Shown one piece after another: positions 49,309 through 57,827 of a stretch of DNA of 64,000 nucleotides (position 1 is its first letter; every line of letters begins with the position of its first letter). The position numbers were made by a program, and so were the translations under genes. This stretch comes from Treponema sp. (lineage in GTDB: Bacteria; Spirochaetota; Spirochaetia; Treponematales; Treponemataceae): NCBI GenBank assembly GCA_017470605.1, contig JAFUYH010000042.1, forward strand, positions 50,493 through 114,492, in the 5' to 3' direction. Under the pieces are notes generated by a model, which was given only the letters and a program-made list of their open reading frames with translations, was not told where the DNA came from and searched no databases.

Positions 49309-51768
49309 ATGACTGTTCCTTCTTATTTTTCAGAAAATGTTATTGAAGAGCTTGCCGCTGCAATTCAGGAAGCCGGCGGAAACGAAGTTTTTTTTACCGG
49401 TAAAATAAATTCAGACGGACTTGTTGTTGCCGTAAAAATAGGTTCCCGCGGAAAGTCAGATACCGTTCCTGTAAATTTTTCTGATGTAAGAAATCCTGAA
49501 TCTTCAGTTCTTATTCATAATCATCCTAGTGGAAAATTATTTCCTTCTGATGCTGATTTAGCGGTTGCTGAAAATTGTGCACAAAATGGGCAGGGCTTTT
49601 ATATTATCAATAATACTGCAACAGATCTTTATGTTGTAGTTGAGCCTGTTAAGCCAAAGAAAATAAAAAAAATTGATGTAGAAGAAGCTGGAGGCCTTAT
49701 TTCTGATGGCGGGGCTCTTTCAAAACTTTCAGATGCTTTTGAAGAAAGACCCGTACAGATTTCTCTTCTGGAAAATATTGCAAAAACCTTTAATGATGGC
49801 AAGATTGGTGTATTTGAAGCCGGCACTGGTGTTGGGAAGTCTTATTCTTACCTTATTCCTTCTGCAATCTGGGCTCTTGCCAATAATGAAAAAGTAGTTG
49901 TTTCTACCGGGACTATTAATCTGCAGCAGCAGTTGTGTGAAAAAGATATTCCGGCTGTAGAAAAAATAATAGGAAAAAAAATAAAGTTTGTTTTGATGAA
50001 AGGACGGCAGAATTATATTTGCAGGCGCCGCCTTTCAGATGCTTCTTCTGTTTTAGATTTGTTTGAAGATGAAACGGAAGAAATTAAAAAAATTGCTCAG
50101 TGGGCTGAATCATCTTCTACAGGAAGTAAAAGTGATATTCCTTTTTTCCCGTCAGAAAATGCATGGTCTAAAGTAAATTCAGAAAGTGATGCCTGTATGG
50201 GAATGCGATGTCCTTTTCATAATGAATGTTTTGTCATGCAGGTAAGAAAAGAAGCCGCCAGTGCAAATCTGATTGTTGTAAATCATCATCTTCTGTTTGC
50301 AGATATAGAGTCCAGAATGAATGGGGCAGGCTATAGTGATGCGGCAGTTCTTCCGCCTTATAAGCATCTGATTTTTGATGAAGCCCATGGGATTGAAAAT
50401 GCGGCGACAAGTTTTTTTAGCGAAAGCCTGACTCGCTTTAAGATTAATAAACTTGTAAATCAGATGTACCGCAAAAGAAAGAATTCTTATTCCGGTCATT
50501 TATGCAGTCTTGCAATTCTCTCTTCAAATGAAGAAAAGGCTGATTCTGCCTATGAAATTACTGCCAGAATAAAAAATGCACTTGCAAATGTGGAAATTGC
50601 AGCATCAGATTTACTTCAAAATGAATACAGTATCCGGCTTTTTGAAGGAACTGCAAGAAACTTTGGCCCCATGCTTGTTGCCATAGGGGAACTTTCCAGA
50701 GAACTCGGAACTTTTACTGATATGGTTAGGGAAGTTATGGAAGGTGTGGCTGATGAAGACCATGATGCCCCCTGCTATTGGGAGTCAAAGATAATTTTAC
50801 GTCGTCTTGATTCTTATGTAATTCTGCTAAAAAACTTTTTACAGTGGGATGAAAAAAAAGAAAATGTATACTGGATTCAGAAAAAAAGACTTTCCCCGGA
50901 ATTAAGTCGTGAAAACGGCAGTCCTGATTTTTATATATTTAATGAAACTCCGCTTGATATTTCATATTTGATGAATGAGGGCGTTTTTGAACAGATGCAG
51001 AGTATTGTTTGTACTTCTGCAACAATAAAAACCGGACGTGATTTTACTTATTGGATGAAACGTACCGGGCTTACGCTTACAGACAGGGAACGTATAAGCG
51101 CGGGAGAATTTCCTTCTCCTTTTCCTTATGAAAAAAATATGCTTTTTGCAGTTCCAAAGGATGCACCGCTTCCAGAAAGCAGCGAGTATCAGCAGTATAT
51201 TGAAATGGTTATTCCACGCCTTATTCTGGCAGCAGAAGGCAGGACACTGGTTCTTTTTACTTCTTATGAATCTTTGAAAAGTGCCCACAGGACTGCACAG
51301 GCCTCTTTGCGAGGTTTTTCAGGAAGAATTATGAAGCAGGGTGATGATGACAGTTCTCATCTTTTGGAAGCATTCAGGGAAGAGAAAGAAAGCGTCCTTT
51401 TTGCTACAGATTCCTTCTGGCAGGGTGTTGATATTCCGGGAGAAGCGCTTTCTCAGGTTATTATAGTAAAGCTTCCTTTTACTGTTCCGAATGACCCTGT
51501 TTTTGTTGCCCGTTCTGAAGCCATTGAAAAAAGAGGGGGCAGTGCGTTTATGGAACTTAGTGTTCCAGAAGCCGTCATAAAATTCCGTCAGGGAATTGGC
51601 CGTTTAATCCGCCGCAGTGATGATAAGGGGGCCGTAATTGTACTTGACAGGCGAATTTATGAAAAAAGATACGGTTCATTTTTTCTTTCAAGTATGCCGC
51701 CATGCAAAAAAATGTATGAACCTATGTCTGAAATATTAAATAAAATAAATTCCTTTATTTTTAACTGA
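49309..51768 (+). CDS. DinG-like Fe-S helicase with N-terminal JAMM/RadC-like domain
   Basis: Residues 1-115 form a JAB/MPN domain with an intact metal motif: Glu26, His70-x-His72, Ser80 and Asp83 (HxH-x7-S-xx-D, sequence IHNHPSGKLFPSDAD). Residues 145-819 are an XPD/DinG-type superfamily 2 helicase: Walker A AGTGVGKS near 172, four cluster cysteines (C238, C296, C301, C307), DEAH at 357-360 and the closing GIGRLIRR. DinG proteins unwind D-loops, R-loops and G4 DNA. The fused JAMM domain may act as a peptidase or DNA-repair module, which is inference. It is a single gene behind a tRNA terminator. Confidence 0.9.
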   Translation: MTVPSYFSENVIEELAAAIQEAGGNEVFFTGKINSDGLVVAVKIGSRGKSDTVPVNFSDVRNPESSVLIHNHPSGKLFPSDADLAVAENCAQNGQGFYIINNTATDLYVVVEPVKPKKIKKIDVEEAGGLISDGGALSKLSDAFEERPVQISLLENIAKTFNDGKIGVFEAGTGVGKSYSYLIPSAIWALANNEKVVVSTGTINLQQQLCEKDIPAVEKIIGKKIKFVLMKGRQNYICRRRLSDASSVLDLFEDETEEIKKIAQWAESSSTGSKSDIPFFPSENAWSKVNSESDACMGMRCPFHNECFVMQVRKEAASANLIVVNHHLLFADIESRMNGAGYSDAAVLPPYKHLIFDEAHGIENAATSFFSESLTRFKINKLVNQMYRKRKNSYSGHLCSLAILSSNEEKADSAYEITARIKNALANVEIAASDLLQNEYSIRLFEGTARNFGPMLVAIGELSRELGTFTDMVREVMEGVADEDHDAPCYWESKIILRRLDSYVILLKNFLQWDEKKENVYWIQKKRLSPELSRENGSPDFYIFNETPLDISYLMNEGVFEQMQSIVCTSATIKTGRDFTYWMKRTGLTLTDRERISAGEFPSPFPYEKNMLFAVPKDAPLPESSEYQQYIEMVIPRLILAAEGRTLVLFTSYESLKSAHRTAQASLRGFSGRIMKQGDDDSSHLLEAFREEKESVLFATDSFWQGVDIPGEALSQVIIVKLPFTVPNDPVFVARSEAIEKRGGSAFMELSVPEAVIKFRQGIGRLIRRSDDKGAVIVLDRRIYEKRYGSFFLSSMPPCKKMYEPMSEILNKINSFIFN

Positions 51769-51819
51769 AATTGAATTATACTAAAAATATAACATTTAAT
51801 AATATCAATTGGAGTCTTT

Positions 51820-52581
51820 ATGGCAAGTCTTTTGACTTTAATATGTCTTGTAGCGATGGTATTACCTGCTACAATTGGAAATATAATTGCATACCCGCTT
51901 TCTAAAAAGTGGAGCCTTAAGATTTCTCAGTACATCCAGAAAGTTCTTGCGGTTCGCCTTTTTGCCATATTACGGGCATACCGCTATTTTCATTTCTGGG
52001 GTTATAAAGAGGAAGTAGAAAAACTGCCTGAGCAGTTTATAATTATTTCAAATCATCAGAGTTTACTGGATATTCCTCTTTATATGAATTTCATGCGTGA
52101 TAAGGAACTGCGTTTTGTTGCAAAAGATACCCTGGGACGCCATGTTCCTCTTGTTTCTGAAATGCTCCGTTCTCAGGAACATTGCCTTATTCCACGAAAG
52201 GCCAAGCCTATGGAAGCAATGCGCTATGTTGAAGAATTCGGGCACAGGGTTATAGAGCGCAATCAGATTCCTGTTCTTTTTCCTGAAGGGTCACGTACAA
52301 GAAACGGGAATGTAGGAAAATTCTATTCTGCAGGTTTCAGAAGACTTGTTGAAGCTACAAACCTTCCTGTTCTTGTCTGTGCATTGGATGGCGGCTGGAG
52401 TCTTAGGGATCTTCGCAAGATTTTTACAAACCTTAAGCGTGGCTGTTACCGTGTAAAGATAATGAAAGTGTACGAGCCTCCTAAAACAAAAGAAGAGTGT
52501 AATGCTATTCTGGAAGAATCTGCACAGATGATTCAGAATCAGGTAGAAGAGTGGAGAAAGCTTCCTTCTGACGTAAAATGA
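51820..52581 (+). CDS. plsC: 1-acyl-sn-glycerol-3-phosphate acyltransferase
   Basis: Adds the second acyl chain to make phosphatidic acid at the inner membrane. Catalytic block I is NHQSLLDIPL (HxxxxD), block III is FPEGSRTRNG. An N-terminal membrane helix (LTLICLVAMVLPATIGNIIA) is present. The 253 residues are normal. A terminator that can work in both directions follows, shared with the zinc-ribbon gene on the other strand. Confidence 0.92.
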   Translation: MASLLTLICLVAMVLPATIGNIIAYPLSKKWSLKISQYIQKVLAVRLFAILRAYRYFHFWGYKEEVEKLPEQFIIISNHQSLLDIPLYMNFMRDKELRFVAKDTLGRHVPLVSEMLRSQEHCLIPRKAKPMEAMRYVEEFGHRVIERNQIPVLFPEGSRTRNGNVGKFYSAGFRRLVEATNLPVLVCALDGGWSLRDLRKIFTNLKRGCYRVKIMKVYEPPKTKEECNAILEESAQMIQNQVEEWRKLPSDVK

Positions 52582-52601
52582 TGTAAAATAAAGAAGGCAA
52601 A

Positions 52602-52640
52602 AAAAAACTGTTCGGTTCATGATTCCGAACAGTTTTTTTT
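52602..52640. terminator. bidirectional terminator between plsC and the zinc-ribbon gene
   Basis: ACTGTTCGG and CCGAACAGT pair across GTTCATGATT-like loop bases, flanked by an A run and a T run. Confidence 0.85.
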
Positions 52641-52661
52641 AACGGATTATCAATAATAATC

Positions 52662-52835
52662 TTATTTGAAATCCTTTGGTCTTCTTTCAACACGTTTGCA
52701 TTTCTGGCATTCTGCCTGATTCTTAAGTCTGCCATTTTCAATCATTGTCTTCATTATGATTTCGCCACCGCAGTCAGGGCAAATGAATTTTTGTGTTGCA
52801 ACAGTTGTACGAGAGTTTTTACTAGCTCCAGCCAT
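52662..52835 (-). CDS. 57-residue zinc-ribbon protein
   Basis: The short minus-strand ORF runs from ATG at 52835 to TAA at 52662. The sequence begins MAGASKNSRTTVATQKF and carries two Cys pairs, C19-P-D-C22 and C43-Q-K-C46, 20 residues apart: a rubredoxin-like zinc ribbon. The ends are basic (KRVERRPKDFK), which suggests nucleic acid or ribosome binding. GGAGGC lies 6 bases before the ATG, and a near-consensus promoter precedes it. It is divergent from rpsT. I know no named family for it, but the strong signals make it a real gene. Confidence 0.85.
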   Translation of the reverse strand: MAGASKNSRTTVATQKFICPDCGGEIIMKTMIENGRLKNQAECQKCKRVERRPKDFK

Positions 52836-52867
52836 TATGTGCCTCCAATCGAATATTCGTAGTAGAT

Positions 52868-52896
52868 ATAATAATGAGATAAAGACTTAGTGTCAA
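52868..52896 (-). promoter_or_regulatory. promoter of the zinc-ribbon gene
   Basis: On the minus strand TTGACA (complement of 52891-52896), 17-base spacer, TATTAT (complement of 52868-52873). Nearly consensus. Confidence 0.8.
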
Positions 52897-52936
52897 TCAT
52901 AATAAGACTAATCCTTAAGAAAATCAGTTCCTTTCA

Positions 52937-52965
52937 TTGACATAAAGGTAACATTTTGATACTAT
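52937..52965 (+). promoter_or_regulatory. promoter of rpsT
   Basis: TTGACA at 52937-52942, 17-base spacer, TACTAT at 52960-52965. It is 40 bases from the opposite promoter's -35 box, so the two are divergent. Confidence 0.75.
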
Positions 52966-53003
52966 ATCGTCTAGTTAACTAATTTTTATGTGGGGGTCTC
53001 CAA

Positions 53004-53279
53004 TTGGCAGGCAAAAAAACATCTGCAGAAAAAAGATACGCTCAGAGCGAAGTTCGCAGACTTCATAACAAGGCTATTAAAAGCACTTGTAGAACTTATG
53101 CTAAGCAGTTTGTAGAAGCTGTTCAGGCAAAGGATCAGAAACTCGCTGAAGAAAAATATAAGCAGCTTCAGAAGGAACTTGACAGTGCTCGCAGCAAGGG
53201 CGTTTTGAAACGAAATGCAGTATCACGCAAAAAGTCAAGAATGATGAATCTTTATAATGCTACTTTCGCTGCAAAATAA
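53004..53279 (+). CDS. rpsT: 30S ribosomal protein S20
   Basis: A small basic helical protein that binds 16S rRNA. The sequence MAGKKTSAEKRYAQSEVRR, then NKAIKSTCRTYAKQF and the closing GVLKRNAVSRKKSRM, matches S20. The start is TTG at 53004, behind GGGGGTCTCC; no ATG is in frame nearby. A TTG start recalls the rare start codons that limit S20 translation in other bacteria. It is a single-gene unit with promoter and terminator. Confidence 0.95.
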   Translation: MAGKKTSAEKRYAQSEVRRLHNKAIKSTCRTYAKQFVEAVQAKDQKLAEEKYKQLQKELDSARSKGVLKRNAVSRKKSRMMNLYNATFAAK

Positions 53280-53306
53280 CTTATAAAGTAAAGTTGCTTT
53301 TTGGAA

Positions 53307-53341
53307 ATCCAGTTGGACATTGTTTCAACTGGTTTTTTTTT
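53307..53341 (+). terminator. terminator of rpsT
   Basis: CCAGTTG and CAACTGG pair across a 10-base loop, followed by a T run. Confidence 0.85.
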
Positions 53342-53361
53342 GTTTTTTTATATTTTAGGTG

Positions 53362-53367
53362 TATAAT
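53362..53367 (+). promoter_or_regulatory. -10 box of the HU gene, leaderless type
   Basis: TATAAT ends 6 bases before the ATG at 53374, and TG lies directly upstream of it. The upstream -35 area is a T run from the preceding terminator. Confidence 0.55.
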
Positions 53368-53373
53368 AATAGA

Positions 53374-53688
53374 ATGAATTCAAAAATTACAAAAGTTGAA
53401 CTTGTTGATGGTATTTATGATTCTGTAAATAATATAGATAAAAAGGAAATTTCATCAGTCGTAGATGAACTGATGAACCAGATAAGAAAAAATCTGGAAG
53501 AAGGAAATATAATTGAACTGCGGGGTTTCGGAACCTTTGAAGTCAGATTAAGAAAGGGCAGAAGCAAGGCCAGAAATCCTAAGACAGGAGAAATGGCAAG
53601 TTCAGCCCCTCACTATGTTGCTGCTTTCCGTGCTGGAAAAATGCTGAAGAACAATCTGTTAAAATTGGACGCAAAACCTTTTAAATGA
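53374..53688 (+). CDS. HU/IHF-family DNA-binding protein
   Basis: A small nucleoid protein of about 104 residues. The family blocks are ELRGFGTFEVRLRKGRSKARNPKTGE (seen in two parts) and the closing VAAFRAGKMLKNNL. The RNPKTGE arm that bends DNA is intact. The ORF is open to 53359, but the ATG at 53374 matches the family N-terminus (KITKVELVDGIYD). No ribosome site is visible and the -10 box is 6 bases upstream. It overlaps lnt by 4 bases (ATGA). Confidence 0.92.
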   Translation: MNSKITKVELVDGIYDSVNNIDKKEISSVVDELMNQIRKNLEEGNIIELRGFGTFEVRLRKGRSKARNPKTGEMASSAPHYVAAFRAGKMLKNNLLKLDAKPFK

Positions 53689-55298
53689 AAGCATGCATAA
53701 AAAATATATCAGTTAATCTATCTCTTCTTTTTCTTTCTGTTTTTTTATTCTGTTTTTCAAATCCAAATCTGCTTGTAAAAACAGGATTTGCGCTTGCGGG
53801 CTATTTTATTTATTTTCCGCTTTTAGTCCTGATAAGAAAGAATGGCTTTTTGAAATCCATTTTATATGGAGGGCTTTTTGGTTCTTTCTCTTATATGTTT
53901 TATGCATACTGGCTTTCAAAATATCATTTTATTACATTGATTCTTGTCTGCATTTTATACTTTATTTTATGTGGAATTTTATTTTTTTTCCTGAAACTTT
54001 CTGTCATTCTTTTTAAGGAAAATGAAGTTCTGATTCAATTGACTCAACTGCTTGTAATTGCTTCTTTTGAATATTTAAAAACGAAGGGATTTTTAGGCTT
54101 CAGTTATGGAGTTTCTGCTTATACCCAGTGGAAATTTCTACCTTTTATTCAGGGAGCAAGTATTGGCGGTGTTTTTGCCTTGAATCTTCTGGTTATATAT
54201 CCGTCTGTATGGCTTTCTTCATCTTTTTTTATGCCTGTGAGAAAAAACATGAAAGCTCTTTCATTATGGACTTTTCTGTTTTTGGTAAATATTATTTTTG
54301 GAATTGTTACAATAAAGAAATCTGAAAAATATACAGCCTCCTCTAAGTCTGTGAAAATTCTTGCAGTTCAGAATAATGAAAGCCCCTGGAAAAATGGAAT
54401 TGAGGAACATAAAAAAAATGTTAGTAATCTGATGAAAATAACAGATCAGGCTATTAATACCTGTGAGAATATAGATTTTGTAGTCTGGCCGGAAACTGCG
54501 GTTGCTCCTTCTGTAATTTACAACTTTTACAGTATGAAAGATATGCAAAGACTGCAGCTGGTCTTAAACCTGCTGAATTATATTAATGACAAATCCCAGA
54601 TTTTTGTAATCGGTAATGCTCACGAAGAACTTTCTGAAGAAGGAAAGAAGATTTTCAATAATTCTCTTGTTTTTGAGCCGGGAGATAATGTAATTCCGCC
54701 TGAACCCGGAATGTATACTAAAATTCATCTGGTTCCACTTTCTGAAAGTTTTCCTTATAAAAAAATTCTGCCCCACATTTATAATCTGCTCTTAAAGGGA
54801 AATACTCATTTCTGGGAAAAGGGGCAGGATTACAGGGTTTTTACCAGAAGAGGGCTTTCCTTTTCAACTCCTATTTGTTTTGAAGATACTTTTGGTGATG
54901 ATTGCAGGCGTTTTGTAAAAAATGGGGCAAGATGCTTTATAAATCTTTCTAATGATTCCTGGTCAGAAAGCCTTGTCTGTCAGAATCAGCATCTTGCCAT
55001 GTCTGTATTCAGGTCTGCGGAAAACAGGGTGCCTGCGGTCAGAAGTACTTCCAGCGGACAGACCTGCATTATAAACAGTTGTGGACGGGTAGTAGAATGT
55101 GCAGAAGCCTTTTGTGAAAGTTTTGCAGTGGGCGATATTCCTGTATTCGGAAAAGATTTTAAGCCTTCTTTATATACAAAATTTGGAGACTATGCAGGAA
55201 TAATTGAAAGCCTGTTTGCAGCAGGATTATTGATAATAAGAGGAATAATCTGTATAATTTCCAAGAAGAACAGAGGTGGTCATGGCAGAAAGAAATGA
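53685..55298 (+). CDS. lnt: apolipoprotein N-acyltransferase
   Basis: Adds the third acyl chain to lipoproteins at the inner membrane. About seven membrane helices occupy residues 8-210. The nitrilase-like domain follows, with Glu in VVWPETAVAP, Lys in the MYTKIHLVPLSE region and Cys in STPICFEDTFGDD; NLSNDSW closes the active site. The 537 residues are normal. It starts in the ATGA overlap with HU and overlaps the bactofilin gene by 17 or 23 bases, depending on the start used there. The lipoprotein at 60669 would be a substrate. Confidence 0.94.
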   Translation: MKACIKNISVNLSLLFLSVFLFCFSNPNLLVKTGFALAGYFIYFPLLVLIRKNGFLKSILYGGLFGSFSYMFYAYWLSKYHFITLILVCILYFILCGILFFFLKLSVILFKENEVLIQLTQLLVIASFEYLKTKGFLGFSYGVSAYTQWKFLPFIQGASIGGVFALNLLVIYPSVWLSSSFFMPVRKNMKALSLWTFLFLVNIIFGIVTIKKSEKYTASSKSVKILAVQNNESPWKNGIEEHKKNVSNLMKITDQAINTCENIDFVVWPETAVAPSVIYNFYSMKDMQRLQLVLNLLNYINDKSQIFVIGNAHEELSEEGKKIFNNSLVFEPGDNVIPPEPGMYTKIHLVPLSESFPYKKILPHIYNLLLKGNTHFWEKGQDYRVFTRRGLSFSTPICFEDTFGDDCRRFVKNGARCFINLSNDSWSESLVCQNQHLAMSVFRSAENRVPAVRSTSSGQTCIINSCGRVVECAEAFCESFAVGDIPVFGKDFKPSLYTKFGDYAGIIESLFAAGLLIIRGIICIISKKNRGGHGRKK

Positions 55299-55710
55299 TG
55301 GAGAAAAAAGAAATGTTACCGTTTTTGGAGCAGAAACTGAATTTGACGGAGTTCTGGAATTTACAGACAGGCTTGTTATAACCGGAAAATTTAATGGTAC
55401 AATAAATGCTCCTAAAGGTGATCTTCAGATTGCAAAAAAAGCTGTTTGCACAGTAGATAAAATTGATGCCAATTCAATCGTCATTTCTGGAAATATTAAG
55501 GGGAACATGAATGCTGCAGAACGTGTTGAAATCTGTTCTGGAAGTATTGTGGAAAGTGATATTACAACAGCCCGTATCAGAATTGCTAACAATGTGGAAT
55601 ACAGCGGGCAGGTTAGTATGATTGACCAGGAACCTGAAGTGGATTTGTTTTCTGTGGCTTCTGAAGAATATAAAAAGGCAATGCTCGTTCATTCAGATGT
55701 TGTAAAATAG
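55282..55710 (+). CDS. bactofilin family polymer-forming protein
   Basis: The 142 residues show the Gly- and Val-spaced beta-helix of bactofilins (residues 12-110, e.g. GVLEFTDRLVITGKFNGTI, GNIKGNMNAAERVEICSG). A short disordered tail ends the protein. The ATG at 55282 is preceded by AGAGGTGG; a GTG at 55276 is possible. The start lies inside lnt. It differs in sequence from the bactofilin at 17556, so the cell has at least two. Confidence 0.88.
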   Translation: MAERNDGEKRNVTVFGAETEFDGVLEFTDRLVITGKFNGTINAPKGDLQIAKKAVCTVDKIDANSIVISGNIKGNMNAAERVEICSGSIVESDITTARIRIANNVEYSGQVSMIDQEPEVDLFSVASEEYKKAMLVHSDVVK

Positions 55711-55713
55711 TAA

Positions 55714-55743
55714 TTGACATCTTTGCAGAATAAAAGTTATAAT
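55714..55743 (+). promoter_or_regulatory. promoter of rho
   Basis: TTGACA at 55714-55719, 18-base spacer, TATAAT at 55738-55743. The leader is about 115 bases, longer than for other genes here, and may take part in Rho autoregulation as in E. coli. Confidence 0.8.
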
Positions 55744-55863
55744 ACAGATGCTTAAGGGATTTTTTTGACTGTGTATTAGCACTTTCCCATCTTTATAAAA
55801 AATCAAGAAAATTTATTTTTATATGAAAATCAAAATATTTATATCTTTATGGAGTAATAACTC

Positions 55864-57687
55864 ATGGCACCTTTAAGAAGAAAATTGCGTGAAGAAGATG
55901 CGGCAGACGCTGCAGAGTCTCAGGCAACACTGGATTTTGATGCTCCTGCTTCAAATGAAACTCCTTCTGCAGAAGAAAGCAAAAGTGAAGAAAAATCAGA
56001 ATCATCCTTAGAGAATCCTGAAAATGGCGATTCTGTAAAAACTGTAGTTAGAAAACGAAGAGTTGTAAAAAAATCCGAAGATTCAGACACTCCTGTAAGT
56101 TCAGTTGCAGAAGAAAATCCTGTTGAAGCTGCAGGTTCCCTTGCGGCTCCTGTTCAACAGACAGAAGATAATCCTCTTCCTGCACAGGAAGGCTCTGGTG
56201 AACATTCTTACGAACATCAGCAGGAAAGACCTTATTATAGAAGAACAAATCAAAATTATCAGAATAACAGATATAATAGTCGCCGTGGACCAGGTGGAAA
56301 TGCAAAACGTCCTTATGCGTCACGTTCTTCTTATCCGACTCCTTCTGCAGAAATGACAGAAGCTCTTACTCAGGAAATGACTGCCCTTCCGGAAGATAAT
56401 GAAAACAGACCACGCCTTGTAATCAATGAATTAACATTAAAGAGTATGCCTGAACTTCGTGAACAGGCTATGCAGTATGGCTTTACAGAAGATGACCTTG
56501 CTCCAATGAAAAAGCAGGATTTGATTTTTAAAATTCTGAAGGCTCATACAGAACACGGTGGAATTATTTTTGCATCTGGTGCCCTTGAAATCCTTCCAGA
56601 CGGTTATGGATTCCTCCGTTCTCCGCAGAACTCTTATCTTCCTGGCCCTGATGATATCTATATCAGTCCAAGTCAGATTCGTCTTTTTAACCTGAAAACT
56701 GGTGATACTGTATCGGGGCAGACTCGTTCTCCAAAGGAAGGGGAAAGGTTCTTTGCTTTGCTTCGTATAGAAACTGTAAATATGGATGAGCCTAGAATTG
56801 CCCAGACTCGTATTCCTTTTGAAAATCTTACACCTCTTTATCCTAATGAAAAACTTAGACTGGAAACAGTTTCTACAGAAGTTTCAACACGAATTGTAGA
56901 TTTGTTTGCTCCAATCGGTAAAGGACAGCGTCTTTTGATTGTTGCTCCTCCAAAAGCCGGTAAAACAATTTTGATGCAGAAGATTGCAAATGCAATCACT
57001 ACAAATAATCCAGAAGTTTTCCTTATTGTTCTTCTGATTGATGAGCGACCTGAGGAAGTTACAGAAATGGAGCGTGCAATTCAGGGTGAAGTTATTTCTT
57101 CTACTTTTGATGAGCAGGCTACCCGCCATGTTCAGGTTGCAGAAATGGTTCTGGAAAAGGCAAAGCGTCTTGTTGAACACAAGCGTGACGTTGTAATCCT
57201 GCTTGACTCAATTACCCGTCTTGCCCGCGCTTACAACCAGACCGTTCAGACTTCTGGTAAAGTTCTTTCTGGTGGTGTTGACTCTAACGCTTTGTTCAAG
57301 CCAAAACGCTTCTTTGGTGCAGCACGAAATGTAGAAGAGGGCGGTTCCCTTACAATCATCTCTACCGCTTTGATTGAAACCGGCAGCCGTATGGATGAAG
57401 TTATTTTTGAAGAGTTCAAGGGAACCGGTAACTCAGAAATTAACCTTGACCGCAAACTTGCAGAACGACGTCTCTTCCCTGCAATCAACATCAAAAAATC
57501 TGGTACCCGTAAAGAGGAACTTCTTCTTAGTGAAAATGAACTTCAGAAAATCTGGATTCTGCGCAAGGTCTTGAATCCTATGGAAGATGTGGAAATCACT
57601 GAACTTATTCTTGACCGAATGAAGAAGTCTAAGACTAATGAAGCCTTCCTTGCAAGTATGAATGCGGGTACGGCTGGAATGGAGTAA
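55864..57687 (+). CDS. rho: transcription termination factor Rho
   Basis: A hexameric RNA translocase. Residues 1-175 are a low-complexity extension: acidic and Ser/Glu-rich first, then an Arg/Asn/Tyr-rich part ([19 protein letters not shown]). The Rho N-terminal and RNA-binding domains follow ([23 protein letters not shown]). The ATPase has Walker [10 protein letters not shown], Walker [17 protein letters not shown] and the R-loop region. Length of 607 is well above the 419 of E. coli because of the extension. GGAG precedes the ATG. Confidence 0.96.
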   Translation: MAPLRRKLREEDAADAAESQATLDFDAPASNETPSAEESKSEEKSESSLENPENGDSVKTVVRKRRVVKKSEDSDTPVSSVAEENPVEAAGSLAAPVQQTEDNPLPAQEGSGEHSYEHQQERPYYRRTNQNYQNNRYNSRRGPGGNAKRPYASRSSYPTPSAEMTEALTQEMTALPEDNENRPRLVINELTLKSMPELREQAMQYGFTEDDLAPMKKQDLIFKILKAHTEHGGIIFASGALEILPDGYGFLRSPQNSYLPGPDDIYISPSQIRLFNLKTGDTVSGQTRSPKEGERFFALLRIETVNMDEPRIAQTRIPFENLTPLYPNEKLRLETVSTEVSTRIVDLFAPIGKGQRLLIVAPPKAGKTILMQKIANAITTNNPEVFLIVLLIDERPEEVTEMERAIQGEVISSTFDEQATRHVQVAEMVLEKAKRLVEHKRDVVILLDSITRLARAYNQTVQTSGKVLSGGVDSNALFKPKRFFGAARNVEEGGSLTIISTALIETGSRMDEVIFEEFKGTGNSEINLDRKLAERRLFPAINIKKSGTRKEELLLSENELQKIWILRKVLNPMEDVEITELILDRMKKSKTNEAFLASMNAGTAGME

Positions 57688-57719
57688 ACTTACATTCCCC
57701 GACATAACGAACAAATGTC

Positions 57720-57749
57720 ATTCCCCGGCTTGACCGGGGAATCTTTTTA
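57720..57749 (+). terminator. terminator of rho
   Basis: ATTCCCCGG and CCGGGGAAT pair across CTTGA, followed by CTTTTT. Confidence 0.88.
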
Positions 57750-57827
57750 TCGGGAGAATTCTCCTAATTTTTCCCAATTCGCAAAGAAATACATCACAAA
57801 AAATCAAAAGTAATATAAAATGTATTT

